From: a bacterium
GTDB lineage: Bacteria; Planctomycetota; Planctomycetia; Isosphaerales; Isosphaeraceae
Length of the DNA: 64,000 bases
NCBI GenBank assembly: GCA_016125085.1
Contig: WGMM01000019.1
Span: forward strand, 62,001-126,000
Direction of reading: 5' to 3'
The position numbers were made by a program, and so were the translations under genes. The stretch's first letter is position 1; every line of letters starts with the position of its first letter. Below the pieces are notes generated by a model. That model made no database searches, was not told the DNA's origin, and was given only the letters and a program-made list of their open reading frames with translations. Of the stretch, positions 36,686 through 45,805 are shown piece by piece.

Positions 36686-38089
36686 GTGGCAGATTCGTTC
36701 GACCTGGTCGTGATCGGTGGCGGCCCCGGCGGCTACGTGGCCGCGATCCGGGCCGCCCAACTGGGCAAAACCGTGGCTGTCGTCGAAAAGCGGTCCGCCC
36801 TCGGCGGCACCTGCCTCAATATCGGCTGCATCCCGTCCAAGGCCCTGCTCGACTCCAGCGAACACTATCACCAGGCCAAAGAGAAACTCGGCATCCACGG
36901 CGTCGTCGTCGGCAAGGTCACGCTCGACCTCAAAGCCATGATGGCGCGGAAGGACAGCGTCGTCACCTCGCTGACGACCGGTATCGCCGGCCTGATGAAA
37001 AAGAACAAGGTCACCGTGCTGACGGGCACAGGCCGCGTCGCTTCGCCCACATCCGTCGAGGTCACCGACGCCCAGGGCGGCAAGAAGACTATCGCCGCCG
37101 GCCATATTCTCATCGCCACCGGCAGCGTGCCCACCGAACTGCCCGCCCTGCCCTTCGATCACAAGAACATCGTCGATTCCACCGGCGCTTTGAACTTCGA
37201 TAAGGTCCCCAACCACCTGATCGTCGTCGGCGGCGGCTACATCGGCCTGGAACTCGGCTCGGTCTGGAAACGCCTCGGCGCCAAGGTCACCGTGATCGAA
37301 TTCCTCGACAGGCTCGTGCCCTTCGTCGACCATGAAATCGGCGACTCGCTCAAGCGCACCCTGCAGCAGCAGGGCCTTGAATTTCATTTCGAAACCAAGG
37401 TCACGGGCGGCAAGGTCGTCAAGGACAAAGTCTCCCTCACCGCCGAATCGAAATCGGGCCCCATCACCGTCGAAGGCGACAAAGTCCTCGTCTCCGTCGG
37501 CCGCCGCGCCTACACCGATGGCCTGGGCCTCGAGGCCGTCGGAATCAAGCTGGCTGACCGCACGGGCAAGGTGCCCGTCGACAAGCACTTCCGCACCTCA
37601 GTGCCGACGATCTCCGCCCTTGGCGACGTCGTCGACGGCCCCATGCTGGCCCACAAGGCCGAGGAAGAAGGCGTCGCCTTCGCCGAAATCCTCGCCGGCA
37701 AGCCCGGCCATGTCAATTACGACACCATCCCCAGCGTCATTTACACCTGGCCCGAAATGGCCTCCGTCGGCCTGACCGAAGAACAGGCCAAAAACCGCGG
37801 CCTGAATTACCGCGTCGGGAAATTCCATTTCAAAGCCAACGGCCGCGCCCGTGCCATGGAAGAAACCGACGGCTACGTGAAAATCCTGGCCGACGCCAAG
37901 ACGGACCGCGTCCTCGGCGTGCACATTATCGGCCCCCGTGCTTCCGACATGATCCCCGAAGCCGTCGCCGTGATGGAATTCGGCGGCTCAGCCGAAGACA
38001 TCGCCCGCACCTGCCACGCCCACCCCACCCTGGCCGAAGCCTTCAAGGAAGCCGCCCTGGCCGTAGACAAACGCGCCATCCACTCCTGA
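36686..38089 (+). CDS. lpd: Dihydrolipoyl dehydrogenase (E3)
   Basis: The 467-residue flavoprotein starts at GTG 36686, with AAGGACT upstream. It has the FAD-binding GGGPGGYVAA segment, the redox disulfide GGTCLNIGCIPSK (Cys43, Cys48), the NAD-binding VVGGGYIGLELGS motif, ALGDVVDGPMLAHKA, and the C-terminal CHAHPTLAE with the catalytic His. It reoxidises the dihydrolipoyl arm of SucB, and probably of other complexes, using NAD. It is the third gene of the suc set. A 34-bp tandem repeat begins 12 bases after its stop. Confidence 0.97.
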   Translation: MADSFDLVVIGGGPGGYVAAIRAAQLGKTVAVVEKRSALGGTCLNIGCIPSKALLDSSEHYHQAKEKLGIHGVVVGKVTLDLKAMMARKDSVVTSLTTGIAGLMKKNKVTVLTGTGRVASPTSVEVTDAQGGKKTIAAGHILIATGSVPTELPALPFDHKNIVDSTGALNFDKVPNHLIVVGGGYIGLELGSVWKRLGAKVTVIEFLDRLVPFVDHEIGDSLKRTLQQQGLEFHFETKVTGGKVVKDKVSLTAESKSGPITVEGDKVLVSVGRRAYTDGLGLEAVGIKLADRTGKVPVDKHFRTSVPTISALGDVVDGPMLAHKAEEEGVAFAEILAGKPGHVNYDTIPSVIYTWPEMASVGLTEEQAKNRGLNYRVGKFHFKANGRARAMEETDGYVKILADAKTDRVLGVHIIGPRASDMIPEAVAVMEFGGSAEDIARTCHAHPTLAEAFKEAALAVDKRAIHS

Positions 38090-38100
38090 CCCGCCCGCCA

Positions 38101-38226
38101 CGAACCGGAAGCGTCAGCGACGGTTGCATTTACAACGAGCCGGAAGCGTCAGCGACGTTTGCATTTCCACGAGCCGGAAGCGTCAGCGACGTTTGCATTT
38201 CCACGAGCCGGAAGCGTCAGCGACGG
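38101..38226. repeat. Tandem 34-bp repeat, four copies
   Basis: Three full units and one partial begin at 38101, 38136, 38170 and 38204, each starting CGAGCCGGAAGCGTCAGCGA (first copy CGAACC) and continuing CG(T/G)TTGCATTT. Units two and three are identical. An imperfect reverse-complement copy of the core lies at 38257-38274 (CTGACGCTTTCGGC). There are no unique spacers, so it is not CRISPR. Its position just after lpd suggests a 3'-end or intergenic role. Confidence 0.85.
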
Positions 38227-38328
38227 ATTTCGAATCACGAACTTCGACGAAATCTTGTCCCTGACGCTTTCGGCACGATCACTTGCACGCTCGAAATGAA
38301 ACGAGAACCAGGAAAGGACGGTGCCCCA

Positions 38329-38577
38329 ATGATCCCCATCCGCGAATGCCCCGACTGCGGCGTGCAAATGAAGCCAGGCTTCATTCTCGACAAAGGCCAC
38401 AGCAATTCGAACTCGATTCTGAAATGGAATCCAGGCGAGCCGGAATACATGAAATTCTTCGGCTGGTCGATGGACACTCCCCGCACCGCCAAGAAGGACG
38501 AACTTCTCGACGTCGTCGCCCTCCGCTGCCCCAAATGCGGGCTACTGCGAACTTATGCCGTTAAGGTGGAGGGTTGA
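38329..38577 (+). CDS. Small zinc-ribbon protein (DUF6487-like)
   Basis: The 82-residue product has two CxxC pairs, CPDC near residue 7 and CPKC near residue 65, enclosing a segment with GFILDKGHSNSNS and a GEPEYMKFFGWSMD stretch. This resembles the short PF20097/DUF6487-type proteins of Planctomycetes. ATG 38329 is preferred because GGAAAGG lies upstream; an ATG at 38296 in the same frame has no ribosome site. It probably binds one zinc ion. Base composition matches the chromosome, unlike the gene after it. Confidence 0.72.
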   Translation: MIPIRECPDCGVQMKPGFILDKGHSNSNSILKWNPGEPEYMKFFGWSMDTPRTAKKDELLDVVALRCPKCGLLRTYAVKVEG

Positions 38578-38656
38578 AGAATAGACTACGTAATCTTCTT
38601 GCGTCCGAAGGTTACGACACCGAGAATTCAAACCAATTACAATTCTTGAGGAGACA

Positions 38657-39571
38657 ATGAAAAGAGCGGATCACCAATGGCGTACCATGTACGAGTTATG
38701 GAAACTGATTGCAACAGAGGCGAACAACGAATCCAGCTACCAAAAGCTATTCAGCGATCACCCTCATATACTAAATTGCATTGGGATCGATGAAATTATT
38801 CCATTCGATAAAACATCTAGTTACCGCTTGCCTTTCGACGACGAAAGAGGCTACACACCAGAGCCAGACTTTCTAGGTATTGACAGATCTTCTAATAGGC
38901 TTTTCATTGTCGAGCTTAAAACGCCTTTTGTTGGGAAGATTACAACCTCTAGAAGTGACGGCAATCGCGCGAAGTTTTCCGCAGACGCTGATTCGTACAT
39001 ATCACAAGCTATCGAATACCGCGATTCGATCATTGAAAATAAGGAAGCTAGAGGTATTGTAGCAAAAGCTTTTGGTGTCGACGTCTTGAAATCATTCAAA
39101 CCAATACTAATTTATGCTATGGAGCGAGATAACGACTGGGCTCTTGTATCAAGACTCGCTGACGAGAGGAAATCAATTGACATTCATGCCTTTGACCTAC
39201 TTCTCTACAAATTGCTCAAACAATACTCACGAGACCGTGAATTCCTGCTCGAAAGAAAGACTGGCTTCACTATGGTTGTACATTTCGTCTCGGAAATGAC
39301 AAGTGACAAAGAAGAAGTCTTGATCTCCGTGGGTCACAAGGAATCAGGCTGCATGCAACTTATATTACATAATGACAAGTTAATAGGCAGGGCTTTCAAC
39401 GCCGACTTTTCAATTGAGGTGTCAGCTTCTTTTTTAACCAATAATCCTACCTTTGCAGCGTTCGAATTCTCAACAGGCAATGATGGCCACCATTCCTTAT
39501 TGCTTGTCGATGAAAGGCTAGCCAGCTGTAACTTCTCGGAACGCGAATGCACGATCGATGTAGACAACTGA
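38657..39571 (+). CDS. Shedu-like (DUF4263) PD-(D/E)xK nuclease, candidate antiphage gene
   Basis: The 304-residue product has the features of a Shedu/DUF4263 nuclease domain. These are TPEPDFLGID (Asp71), then VELKTP (Glu86, Lys88), and a Q-x3-Y element (SQAIEYRDSI, Gln117). Together they match the PD-(D/E)xK fold. The N-terminal 60 residues are helical and the C-terminal 100 residues (from about 205) form a separate region without clear homology. GAGGAG lies about four bases before ATG 38657. The gene is much more AT-rich than its neighbours and uses rarer codons, which suggests recent acquisition. Shedu proteins act alone as DNA-damaging antiphage defences; activity here is inferred. Confidence 0.72.
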   Translation: MKRADHQWRTMYELWKLIATEANNESSYQKLFSDHPHILNCIGIDEIIPFDKTSSYRLPFDDERGYTPEPDFLGIDRSSNRLFIVELKTPFVGKITTSRSDGNRAKFSADADSYISQAIEYRDSIIENKEARGIVAKAFGVDVLKSFKPILIYAMERDNDWALVSRLADERKSIDIHAFDLLLYKLLKQYSRDREFLLERKTGFTMVVHFVSEMTSDKEEVLISVGHKESGCMQLILHNDKLIGRAFNADFSIEVSASFLTNNPTFAAFEFSTGNDGHHSLLLVDERLASCNFSERECTIDVDN

Positions 39572-40352
39572 AAATTCGAGATCGGCCTGAGAAAGTCTCT
39601 TAGCGACGACCTCACTATTGCCGTTTTCGAAACTTATTTCGTGAAATCCACTTTCGACATTACGGACAAATACAGCGCGTTCAATTACTTCCAAAACAAA
39701 GTACAGGGAGAGCATCGAGCTGTCGTTTTCACTCCTGGGAAATATATGATTAGAAATTTGAACGGAGATCTTTACTCTCCGATTCCAGAGTTTCGACCAT
39801 CAAGTCGTCTCTATACACTACCTACTTTAAATCATACAAGCACTATATCGATTAATAACAAAACAGCAAGGCGAGATAAACAAAGGAATCCGAAGCGACG
39901 TCGCAATAGAGAGCGTTGACTGCCGTTTTTTTATCCCCATAACCATAAGCTCAATATGGAGATTTAGCATCAGCTTATGCCCCCCTATATTGCGATGAAA
40001 TATGACTATCTGTAACCTTAGGCGAATCTAAAACCCAGCAAGCAGAATGCCTCAACAAATTCAGTATTCTCTCAAACGGCCGTCAACTGAAGCTTTGGCC
40101 AGAAATCTCTTAAGATTCTATCGCGCCAAAAACCGCACCGCGATACGCCTGAATCCTGATTCGCATCACCCCGCCGGAGCGTAACCTCCGCTCCGTTTCC
40201 GGAAATCCATGCGGTTTTCGATTGCCCATGACCGTTTTCCGGATTACATTCGATTGATCCGCGATCCTATCGCGACATGTTGCCTGATTTGCCCTGATTT
40301 CTCGCTTTTCGCCCGTTCCGCACTCCATCCGCCGCATGTCGGAGCATTACCG
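39572..40352. other. AT-rich region after the Shedu-like gene
   Basis: This 780-base gap is AT-rich to about 40090 and then returns to the chromosomal composition. Two short frames occur (39641-39919 plus; 39518-39715 minus). Neither has a recognisable protein pattern or ribosome site, so I call no gene. No tRNA, integrase or flanking direct repeat is visible. GGAGCG/CGCTCC near 40176-40194 is a small stem before the TPR gene. The end of the AT-rich zone marks the right edge of the putative island. Confidence 0.55.
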
Positions 40353-43300
40353 ATGCAGCATGTGTTATCGCTGATTCCGACGCCCCGGGCCGCTTCGTCG
40401 GCACTTCGAATCCGGCCCGCCCTTCGCTGGTCGATCGCCCTGCTCGCCGCGTTCGTCGCACCCAGCCACGCTGAAGACGCCCCGAAACCGGACACCATAA
40501 AAAAATTCGTGCTCGCCCCGGGCACGCCTCTCACACGCGACGGCAAAGATTTCGCCCCCACGTTCCCCCACAGCGTCTATCGGCTCCGCGAAACGCGTTA
40601 CGGCAAGGCGCGGCTCGTCGACGAATTCTCTTACGAATGGGGCTGGGTGCCCGAAGCCCGGGCGATCCCGCTCGAAAAGGCCGAAGCCGACGTCGAGGCT
40701 CGCATCAAGGTGAAGCCGACGGCCGCCGACCTCCGCGACCGGGGCATTTTCCGCATGACGAAAAGGCAGCTCGATCAGGCCATCGTGGATTTCGAAGCCT
40801 CGATCGCACTCGACCCCAACCTGGCGGAAACCCGGTTCTGGCTCGGGATGGCTCGCTCGAGCAATCACGAATTCGATGCCGCCATCCGTGCGTACGAAAA
40901 GGCGATCGCGCTCGACCCGAAATTCGCTGGCGCTCGCATCCAGGCCGGTTACGATCTCGGCATGCGGCGACGATGGGATGCCTCACTCACCCAGCTCAAT
41001 GCAGCGCTCGAACTCGCTCCGAAAAACGCCGAGGCTTTCGCCTCCCGGGCAGAAGTTCATTCACTCAGGCGTGACTTCGAAAAAGCCATGGCCGACCACG
41101 AACAGGCCATCCGGCTCGACCCGAACAATGCTCAACTCCTGTCGAACCAATCCCGCACGCTGCGGGCCATGAACGAACCTGAGCGCGCGTTCGCCATCGC
41201 CGAAAAAGCCATCGCACTCGATCCTCTCACACCCAAGGCCTTCATCGCCCGTGCGGAGGTGCACTATGACGAATCGAAATACGAACAGGCCCTGGCCGAT
41301 TTCGATCGCGCGATCCGGCTCGACCCGGAATCCGCGAATTACCTCTCATGGCGTGCGCAGACGCTGCACTTGCTCAAGCGTCCCGATGAAGCCCTCGCCG
41401 CCGCCGAGCAGGCCGTCGCGCTCGCCCCCAAAAGTACGAATGCCCTGTTCGTCCGCGGGGTCGTCAGGGTCGGCCGGGACGAATACGACCTGGCTGACGC
41501 CGACGCTGTTCGGGCCGTCGAACTCGACCCGGAAGACGAATCCGCCCACTACTTGCGTGGCACGATCGCGATCTTTCGCAACGACTACGAAGCGGCCTTT
41601 CCCCACATCGAACGGGCGCTCGCGATCGATCCCGACGATGCTGAGAGCCTCCAGCGGCGAGGCTTGATCCATCTCAATCGCAAGGATTTCGAGAAAGCCC
41701 TGGCGGACGCCGAAAAGGCGCTGAGCATCGACCCCCGCTTCAGCGAAGCCCTTGTCCTGCGCGCACGCGTGCGGCTCGCCACCGGCAAGATCGATGAAGC
41801 CATCGCCGATTACGATCGTGCCGTCTTCTACGAACCGCAGAATGCCTGGATCCTTCAAGGCCGGGGTCTGGCCTGGTACGAGAAAGGCGATCTGGACAAA
41901 GTCCTGGCCGATTATGACGAAGCCATTCGAATCGATCCGCAATATGCCCTGGTTTACGCCAACCGATCAGGAATTCACTTCGAGAAAGAGAACATCGAAG
42001 CGGCCCTGGCCGATGCCGAAACCGCGATCCGGCTCGCCCCGAACGACTCGCATGGTTACGTGCAGCGCGGCATCGTTCGATCCTCGAAGAACGACCTGGA
42101 AGGTGCCCTGGCCGACTTCGACACAGCGACGAATCTGAACCCGTACGACGCCAATGCACTCAGAGAAAGGGCCGTGGTGCGGCTCAATCGCAACGAGGAC
42201 AAACTGGCGATCGTGGATTGCGACGCGTTGCTGCGACTCGATCCCGAGAACGCCGCAGGATCGTATTATCGTGGCATCGCATACGCGAATCTCGGCGAAT
42301 ACGAAAAAGCCGTCGCCGACTTCACGACTTGCCTGAGACTCGATCCGCAAGCGCGTGGAGCCTATCCCCGCCGGGCCGACGCTTCCGTGCGGCTGAATAA
42401 GTACGATGCAGCCATCCCCGATTTCGACGTGGCGATCCGGGATGACCCGGAAAGTTCCATTTTGTACGCACAGAGAGCCTATGCCCGCAGCAGGAATGGC
42501 GACATCGACGGTGCGATCGCCGACAACACGGTCGCCATCCGGCTCAACCCGGAATTCGTCGACGCTTTCGAAAACCGCGGCTCCGACTATTTCCGGAAAG
42601 GCCAATTCGAAAACTGCATAAAGGACTACGACGAGGCTATCCGGCTGGGGCGTGTCAAACCCGGGATTTATATGGAGCGAGGCCAGTCGAAACGCTTAAT
42701 GAGAAAATACGAAGCCGCGATCGCCGATTTCGACGAAGCGATCCGGCTCGATGCCAAATTCGCCCCCGCCTACGCCGCTCGCAGCGCATGCCTCTGCAAA
42801 CTCGGGAAAATCGAACTTGCGACGAAGGACGCGGATGAGGCAATCCGACTCGATCCGACCGATGCCGAATCGTTCGCTGTGCGAGGGTTCGTAAGAGTTT
42901 CGAAATCCGATTCTCAAGGAGCGATGGCAGACCTGAACGAGGCAATCCGCCTGGAGCCCGAGAACGTTTACTACCATTTCGAGCGGGGGAATGCCCATTT
43001 GACCTTCAAGGAATTCGAAGCCGCGATCGAAAACTATGACCGGGCGATCGCACTGGATCCGAATTACCACAAGGCGTTTCACGCACGAGCACTCGCCCGA
43101 AGCAGTCTCGGCGAATCCGAGGCGGCGCTTTTCGATCTCGACAAAGCCATTTCATTGAACTCCGAGGTGATGGATTACTTCGTAGACCGGGGGTTATTGC
43201 TCCATGAAATGAAAGAATATTGTCGCGCGATCGCGGATTTCGACCGAGTCATCAGTGCGGACCCTGATGATATACTCATGTATCTGAAACGTTCGAATGC

Positions 43301-44138
43301 GTGGCAAGCGCTTGGCGATTTCGATAAAGCACTTGCGGATTCGAACGAAATGATTCGCCTCGAACCTGAAAACGAAGCGTGCCTGTTGGCCCGGAGCGAA
43401 ATCCACAAGAAACGGGGAGACAGAATCGCCCAGGGCAAAGACTTGGAAGAAGCCGTTCGACTCGCGCCGAACGATGCCGTGACTGCAACATTCAGAGCGG
43501 CATTTTTGATGACAGGAATGGACTTGAAAGAGGCGATTCGTGAATTCGATCGCGCGATCTCGCTCGACCCGAAAGTCGAAACAGCCCATCACAATCGCGC
43601 GATTTGCCGTCACTTGATCGGCGAGTTCGATCAGGCCCTGGCAGATTTCGACCAGGCACTCCAGCTCTTCCCTGACGAAGCCGATTCGCACTGCAGCCGT
43701 GGCGAAACGCTTGTCGCACTCGGCCGTTACGCCGAAGCGATCGCCGATTTCGAAAAAGCCGTTCGCCTGTCGGCCGATGACACCGAAACCCAGGCCAATG
43801 CCTATTGCATCTGGGCCACGCTTCTTGCCACCTGCCCGGACGACAAAATGCGAGACCTGAAAAAAGCCCGCGAGCTGGCCATGAAGGCCTGTGATCTCGA
43901 CAAATGGTCCGTGCGCGATGGTCTGGAAGCCCTGGCGGCCGTCAGCGCCGCGACGGGCGATTTCGAAGACGCCGAACGGATCCAGCGAGTGGCGATGACA
44001 TTACCCCTGCGTTTCGAAGATTATGGAGAAGCCTATATCGGGAAGCGGATCGAAGAAAGCCCGCTCCGCCTCGATGCCTACATCCGCAAGACACCATGGC
44101 GGATGATCCACCCGAAGAACCGCGACGAAGGGAAATGA
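40353..44138 (+). CDS. Very long TPR-repeat exported protein
   Basis: From ATG 40353 (GGAG eight bases upstream) the product is 1261 residues with a signal peptide ending near APSHAED. After about 70 residues there are roughly thirty consecutive 34-residue tetratricopeptide units, many of the form ALADFDRAIRLDPxxAxA, running almost to residue 1170. The end (TCPDDKMRDLKKARELAMKACDL and a short tail) resembles a capping module. TPR arrays form long superhelices that bind peptides or assemble complexes. Likely periplasmic or surface-exposed; partners unknown. The repeats are similar at DNA level, so recombination could change their number. Confidence 0.85.
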   Translation: MQHVLSLIPTPRAASSALRIRPALRWSIALLAAFVAPSHAEDAPKPDTIKKFVLAPGTPLTRDGKDFAPTFPHSVYRLRETRYGKARLVDEFSYEWGWVPEARAIPLEKAEADVEARIKVKPTAADLRDRGIFRMTKRQLDQAIVDFEASIALDPNLAETRFWLGMARSSNHEFDAAIRAYEKAIALDPKFAGARIQAGYDLGMRRRWDASLTQLNAALELAPKNAEAFASRAEVHSLRRDFEKAMADHEQAIRLDPNNAQLLSNQSRTLRAMNEPERAFAIAEKAIALDPLTPKAFIARAEVHYDESKYEQALADFDRAIRLDPESANYLSWRAQTLHLLKRPDEALAAAEQAVALAPKSTNALFVRGVVRVGRDEYDLADADAVRAVELDPEDESAHYLRGTIAIFRNDYEAAFPHIERALAIDPDDAESLQRRGLIHLNRKDFEKALADAEKALSIDPRFSEALVLRARVRLATGKIDEAIADYDRAVFYEPQNAWILQGRGLAWYEKGDLDKVLADYDEAIRIDPQYALVYANRSGIHFEKENIEAALADAETAIRLAPNDSHGYVQRGIVRSSKNDLEGALADFDTATNLNPYDANALRERAVVRLNRNEDKLAIVDCDALLRLDPENAAGSYYRGIAYANLGEYEKAVADFTTCLRLDPQARGAYPRRADASVRLNKYDAAIPDFDVAIRDDPESSILYAQRAYARSRNGDIDGAIADNTVAIRLNPEFVDAFENRGSDYFRKGQFENCIKDYDEAIRLGRVKPGIYMERGQSKRLMRKYEAAIADFDEAIRLDAKFAPAYAARSACLCKLGKIELATKDADEAIRLDPTDAESFAVRGFVRVSKSDSQGAMADLNEAIRLEPENVYYHFERGNAHLTFKEFEAAIENYDRAIALDPNYHKAFHARALARSSLGESEAALFDLDKAISLNSEVMDYFVDRGLLLHEMKEYCRAIADFDRVISADPDDILMYLKRSNAWQALGDFDKALADSNEMIRLEPENEACLLARSEIHKKRGDRIAQGKDLEEAVRLAPNDAVTATFRAAFLMTGMDLKEAIREFDRAISLDPKVETAHHNRAICRHLIGEFDQALADFDQALQLFPDEADSHCSRGETLVALGRYAEAIADFEKAVRLSADDTETQANAYCIWATLLATCPDDKMRDLKKARELAMKACDLDKWSVRDGLEALAAVSAATGDFEDAERIQRVAMTLPLRFEDYGEAYIGKRIEESPLRLDAYIRKTPWRMIHPKNRDEGK

Positions 44139-44335
44139 CATGACACCGATATCCGCAATGACCGACACTGCCAGGAAGCCCATCTCAGGTTCCGATTCTG
44201 AAATCCCTGGAGAATTCTCGCCGCTCACTTGCCCGAATCCGAAAACCAGGTCAGACTGGAAAGACCGGTTGTCTTTTCCGTTCTCATCCGCAGCCCTGCA
44301 TTATTTCGAGACCCACACCAGTTTCGGAGACGATC

Positions 44336-45553
44336 ATGAACCGAATGCTCCCGGCCCTGGCGATTCTGTTCGGCGCTCCCGTCGTGGCGTGGGCCTGCCT
44401 GTGGGATCGTGACACGCCCCGGTCCGAAGCCGTCGGCATGCCGGAAGTCGTCGCCGCGATCACGGGCCGATTCGAACGCAACCCGCCCCTGTTCTACGAA
44501 ATGCGACTGGCACGCGTGTCAGATCATTTGAAAGGCTATCCGGAAGACCTGTCCGCTTACGACGATGCAGGCGTGGCATGCGACCGGCTCGGCCGGGGCG
44601 ATGAGGCCATCGACTGGATGAAGAAAAAGCAGGAACGACTGGCATTTAGGCCGCCCGCCGATGCCGAAACGAAAGAGCACGCGTATCGGTATCATGCCAA
44701 TCTGGGTACGTTTCTGGTGCACCGCTGGGCGAAGCAGGGTGCGGACCGGGCGAAGATCGCTGAAGTGAAAGCGGCCCGCGACGAAATCGCGAAGGCCCTC
44801 GAAATCAACCCCGACGCACACTTCGGGCGTGAGAAATATCAATTGAAGGCGCTCGATTGGATCATCGATCCGCCTTCAGCCAAAGAGGGGCAATTTTTGC
44901 CGAATCTCCTGAACATGGCAGTGGAATTATCCAGAGAGCAGGATCCGAAGGAGGCCGACGATGCCGTGCGCGGGCTGGCTGGGCTGATCATGCTCGGCAA
45001 CGCATGGGAAAGCGTCGATGTGTTCTATGCCCTCAGCATCGCTTTGCAAAATGATGCCCTCGGTGTCGAACCCGGAACGAACGCGGGCCGGAACGGTCTG
45101 GCGAATCTGGCATTGATGCGGGCGAAAGAACTGGTGGACGCCGGAAAGCGTTCGATGCTGCCGGATGCGTGGGTCGGAGACGATTTGAAATCCAGCTTCT
45201 GGCGGCCGGATTTCATCAACGACCAGGAATATCATAAAGAGGATTTCCTGAGGCTACGGCTCGATGCCGAACAATGGCAGAAAGCACGAACCGATTTCAT
45301 GCTGGCACGCCTCGAACAGGGGCTGCATCCCGATACGGACGCGAACTTCTGGTCCGGCTATGTCGAACGCCCTGCGATGCCGCTGCCGGATTACTCGGTG
45401 CCGGACGCTTACACTGCCGCTTACACCCGCAAAATGAACAGGATTCGCCTGGTTTTCGCCGGTATTCTGGTGCTCATCGGCATGGGGATTTCCGTGTTCT
45501 TCTGGTGGTGGCTCAAGGCCGTCTATCACGGGACATATTCTCGCACGGTTTGA
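44336..45553 (+). CDS. Planctomycete hypothetical protein with C-terminal membrane helix
   Basis: The 405-residue product has a signal-like N-terminus ending near VVAWACLWDRDTP. A mostly helical, TPR-like body follows (DDAGVACDRLGRGDEAIDWMKKK, AYRYHANLGTFLVHRW, ARDEIAKALEINPDAHFGREKYQL). A C-terminal membrane helix near 372-395 (LVFAGILVLIGMGISVFFWWWL) comes last. No named family is recognised. The phrase NPDAHFGRE recurs in planctomycete proteins of this type. It is placed 197 bases after the long TPR gene on the same strand, so it may share its function. Confidence 0.75.
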   Translation: MNRMLPALAILFGAPVVAWACLWDRDTPRSEAVGMPEVVAAITGRFERNPPLFYEMRLARVSDHLKGYPEDLSAYDDAGVACDRLGRGDEAIDWMKKKQERLAFRPPADAETKEHAYRYHANLGTFLVHRWAKQGADRAKIAEVKAARDEIAKALEINPDAHFGREKYQLKALDWIIDPPSAKEGQFLPNLLNMAVELSREQDPKEADDAVRGLAGLIMLGNAWESVDVFYALSIALQNDALGVEPGTNAGRNGLANLALMRAKELVDAGKRSMLPDAWVGDDLKSSFWRPDFINDQEYHKEDFLRLRLDAEQWQKARTDFMLARLEQGLHPDTDANFWSGYVERPAMPLPDYSVPDAYTAAYTRKMNRIRLVFAGILVLIGMGISVFFWWWLKAVYHGTYSRTV

Positions 45554-45805
45554 TTTCCGGAATGGTGATGGCGATCGGAGCGAGTTCGAATTCACCTGTC
45601 TTCCCTGCGTCAGCCTGAGAACTCGTCGCGAATACGATTTCATCACGGCGAATACGTGAGTTCCGATTTCGTTTCGAATCGGACGACTCGGCAGACGTGA
45701 GGGTATCGCGGCCCCTGCAAGCGGGATAGAATCGGGTCTCGACTTTCCTGGGCGTGCGTTGAGACGATCGTCAGGAACGAGTCGCGGATAATGCAGGAGA
45801 GCGAG

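Noticed and set aside
38101..38226. Possible CRISPR array
   Set aside because: Units are head-to-tail with no unique spacers of constant length and no cas genes nearby.
39641..39919. 92-residue GTG-start frame after the Shedu-like gene
   Set aside because: No ribosome site, no protein-like pattern and very AT-rich; it may be decayed mobile DNA.
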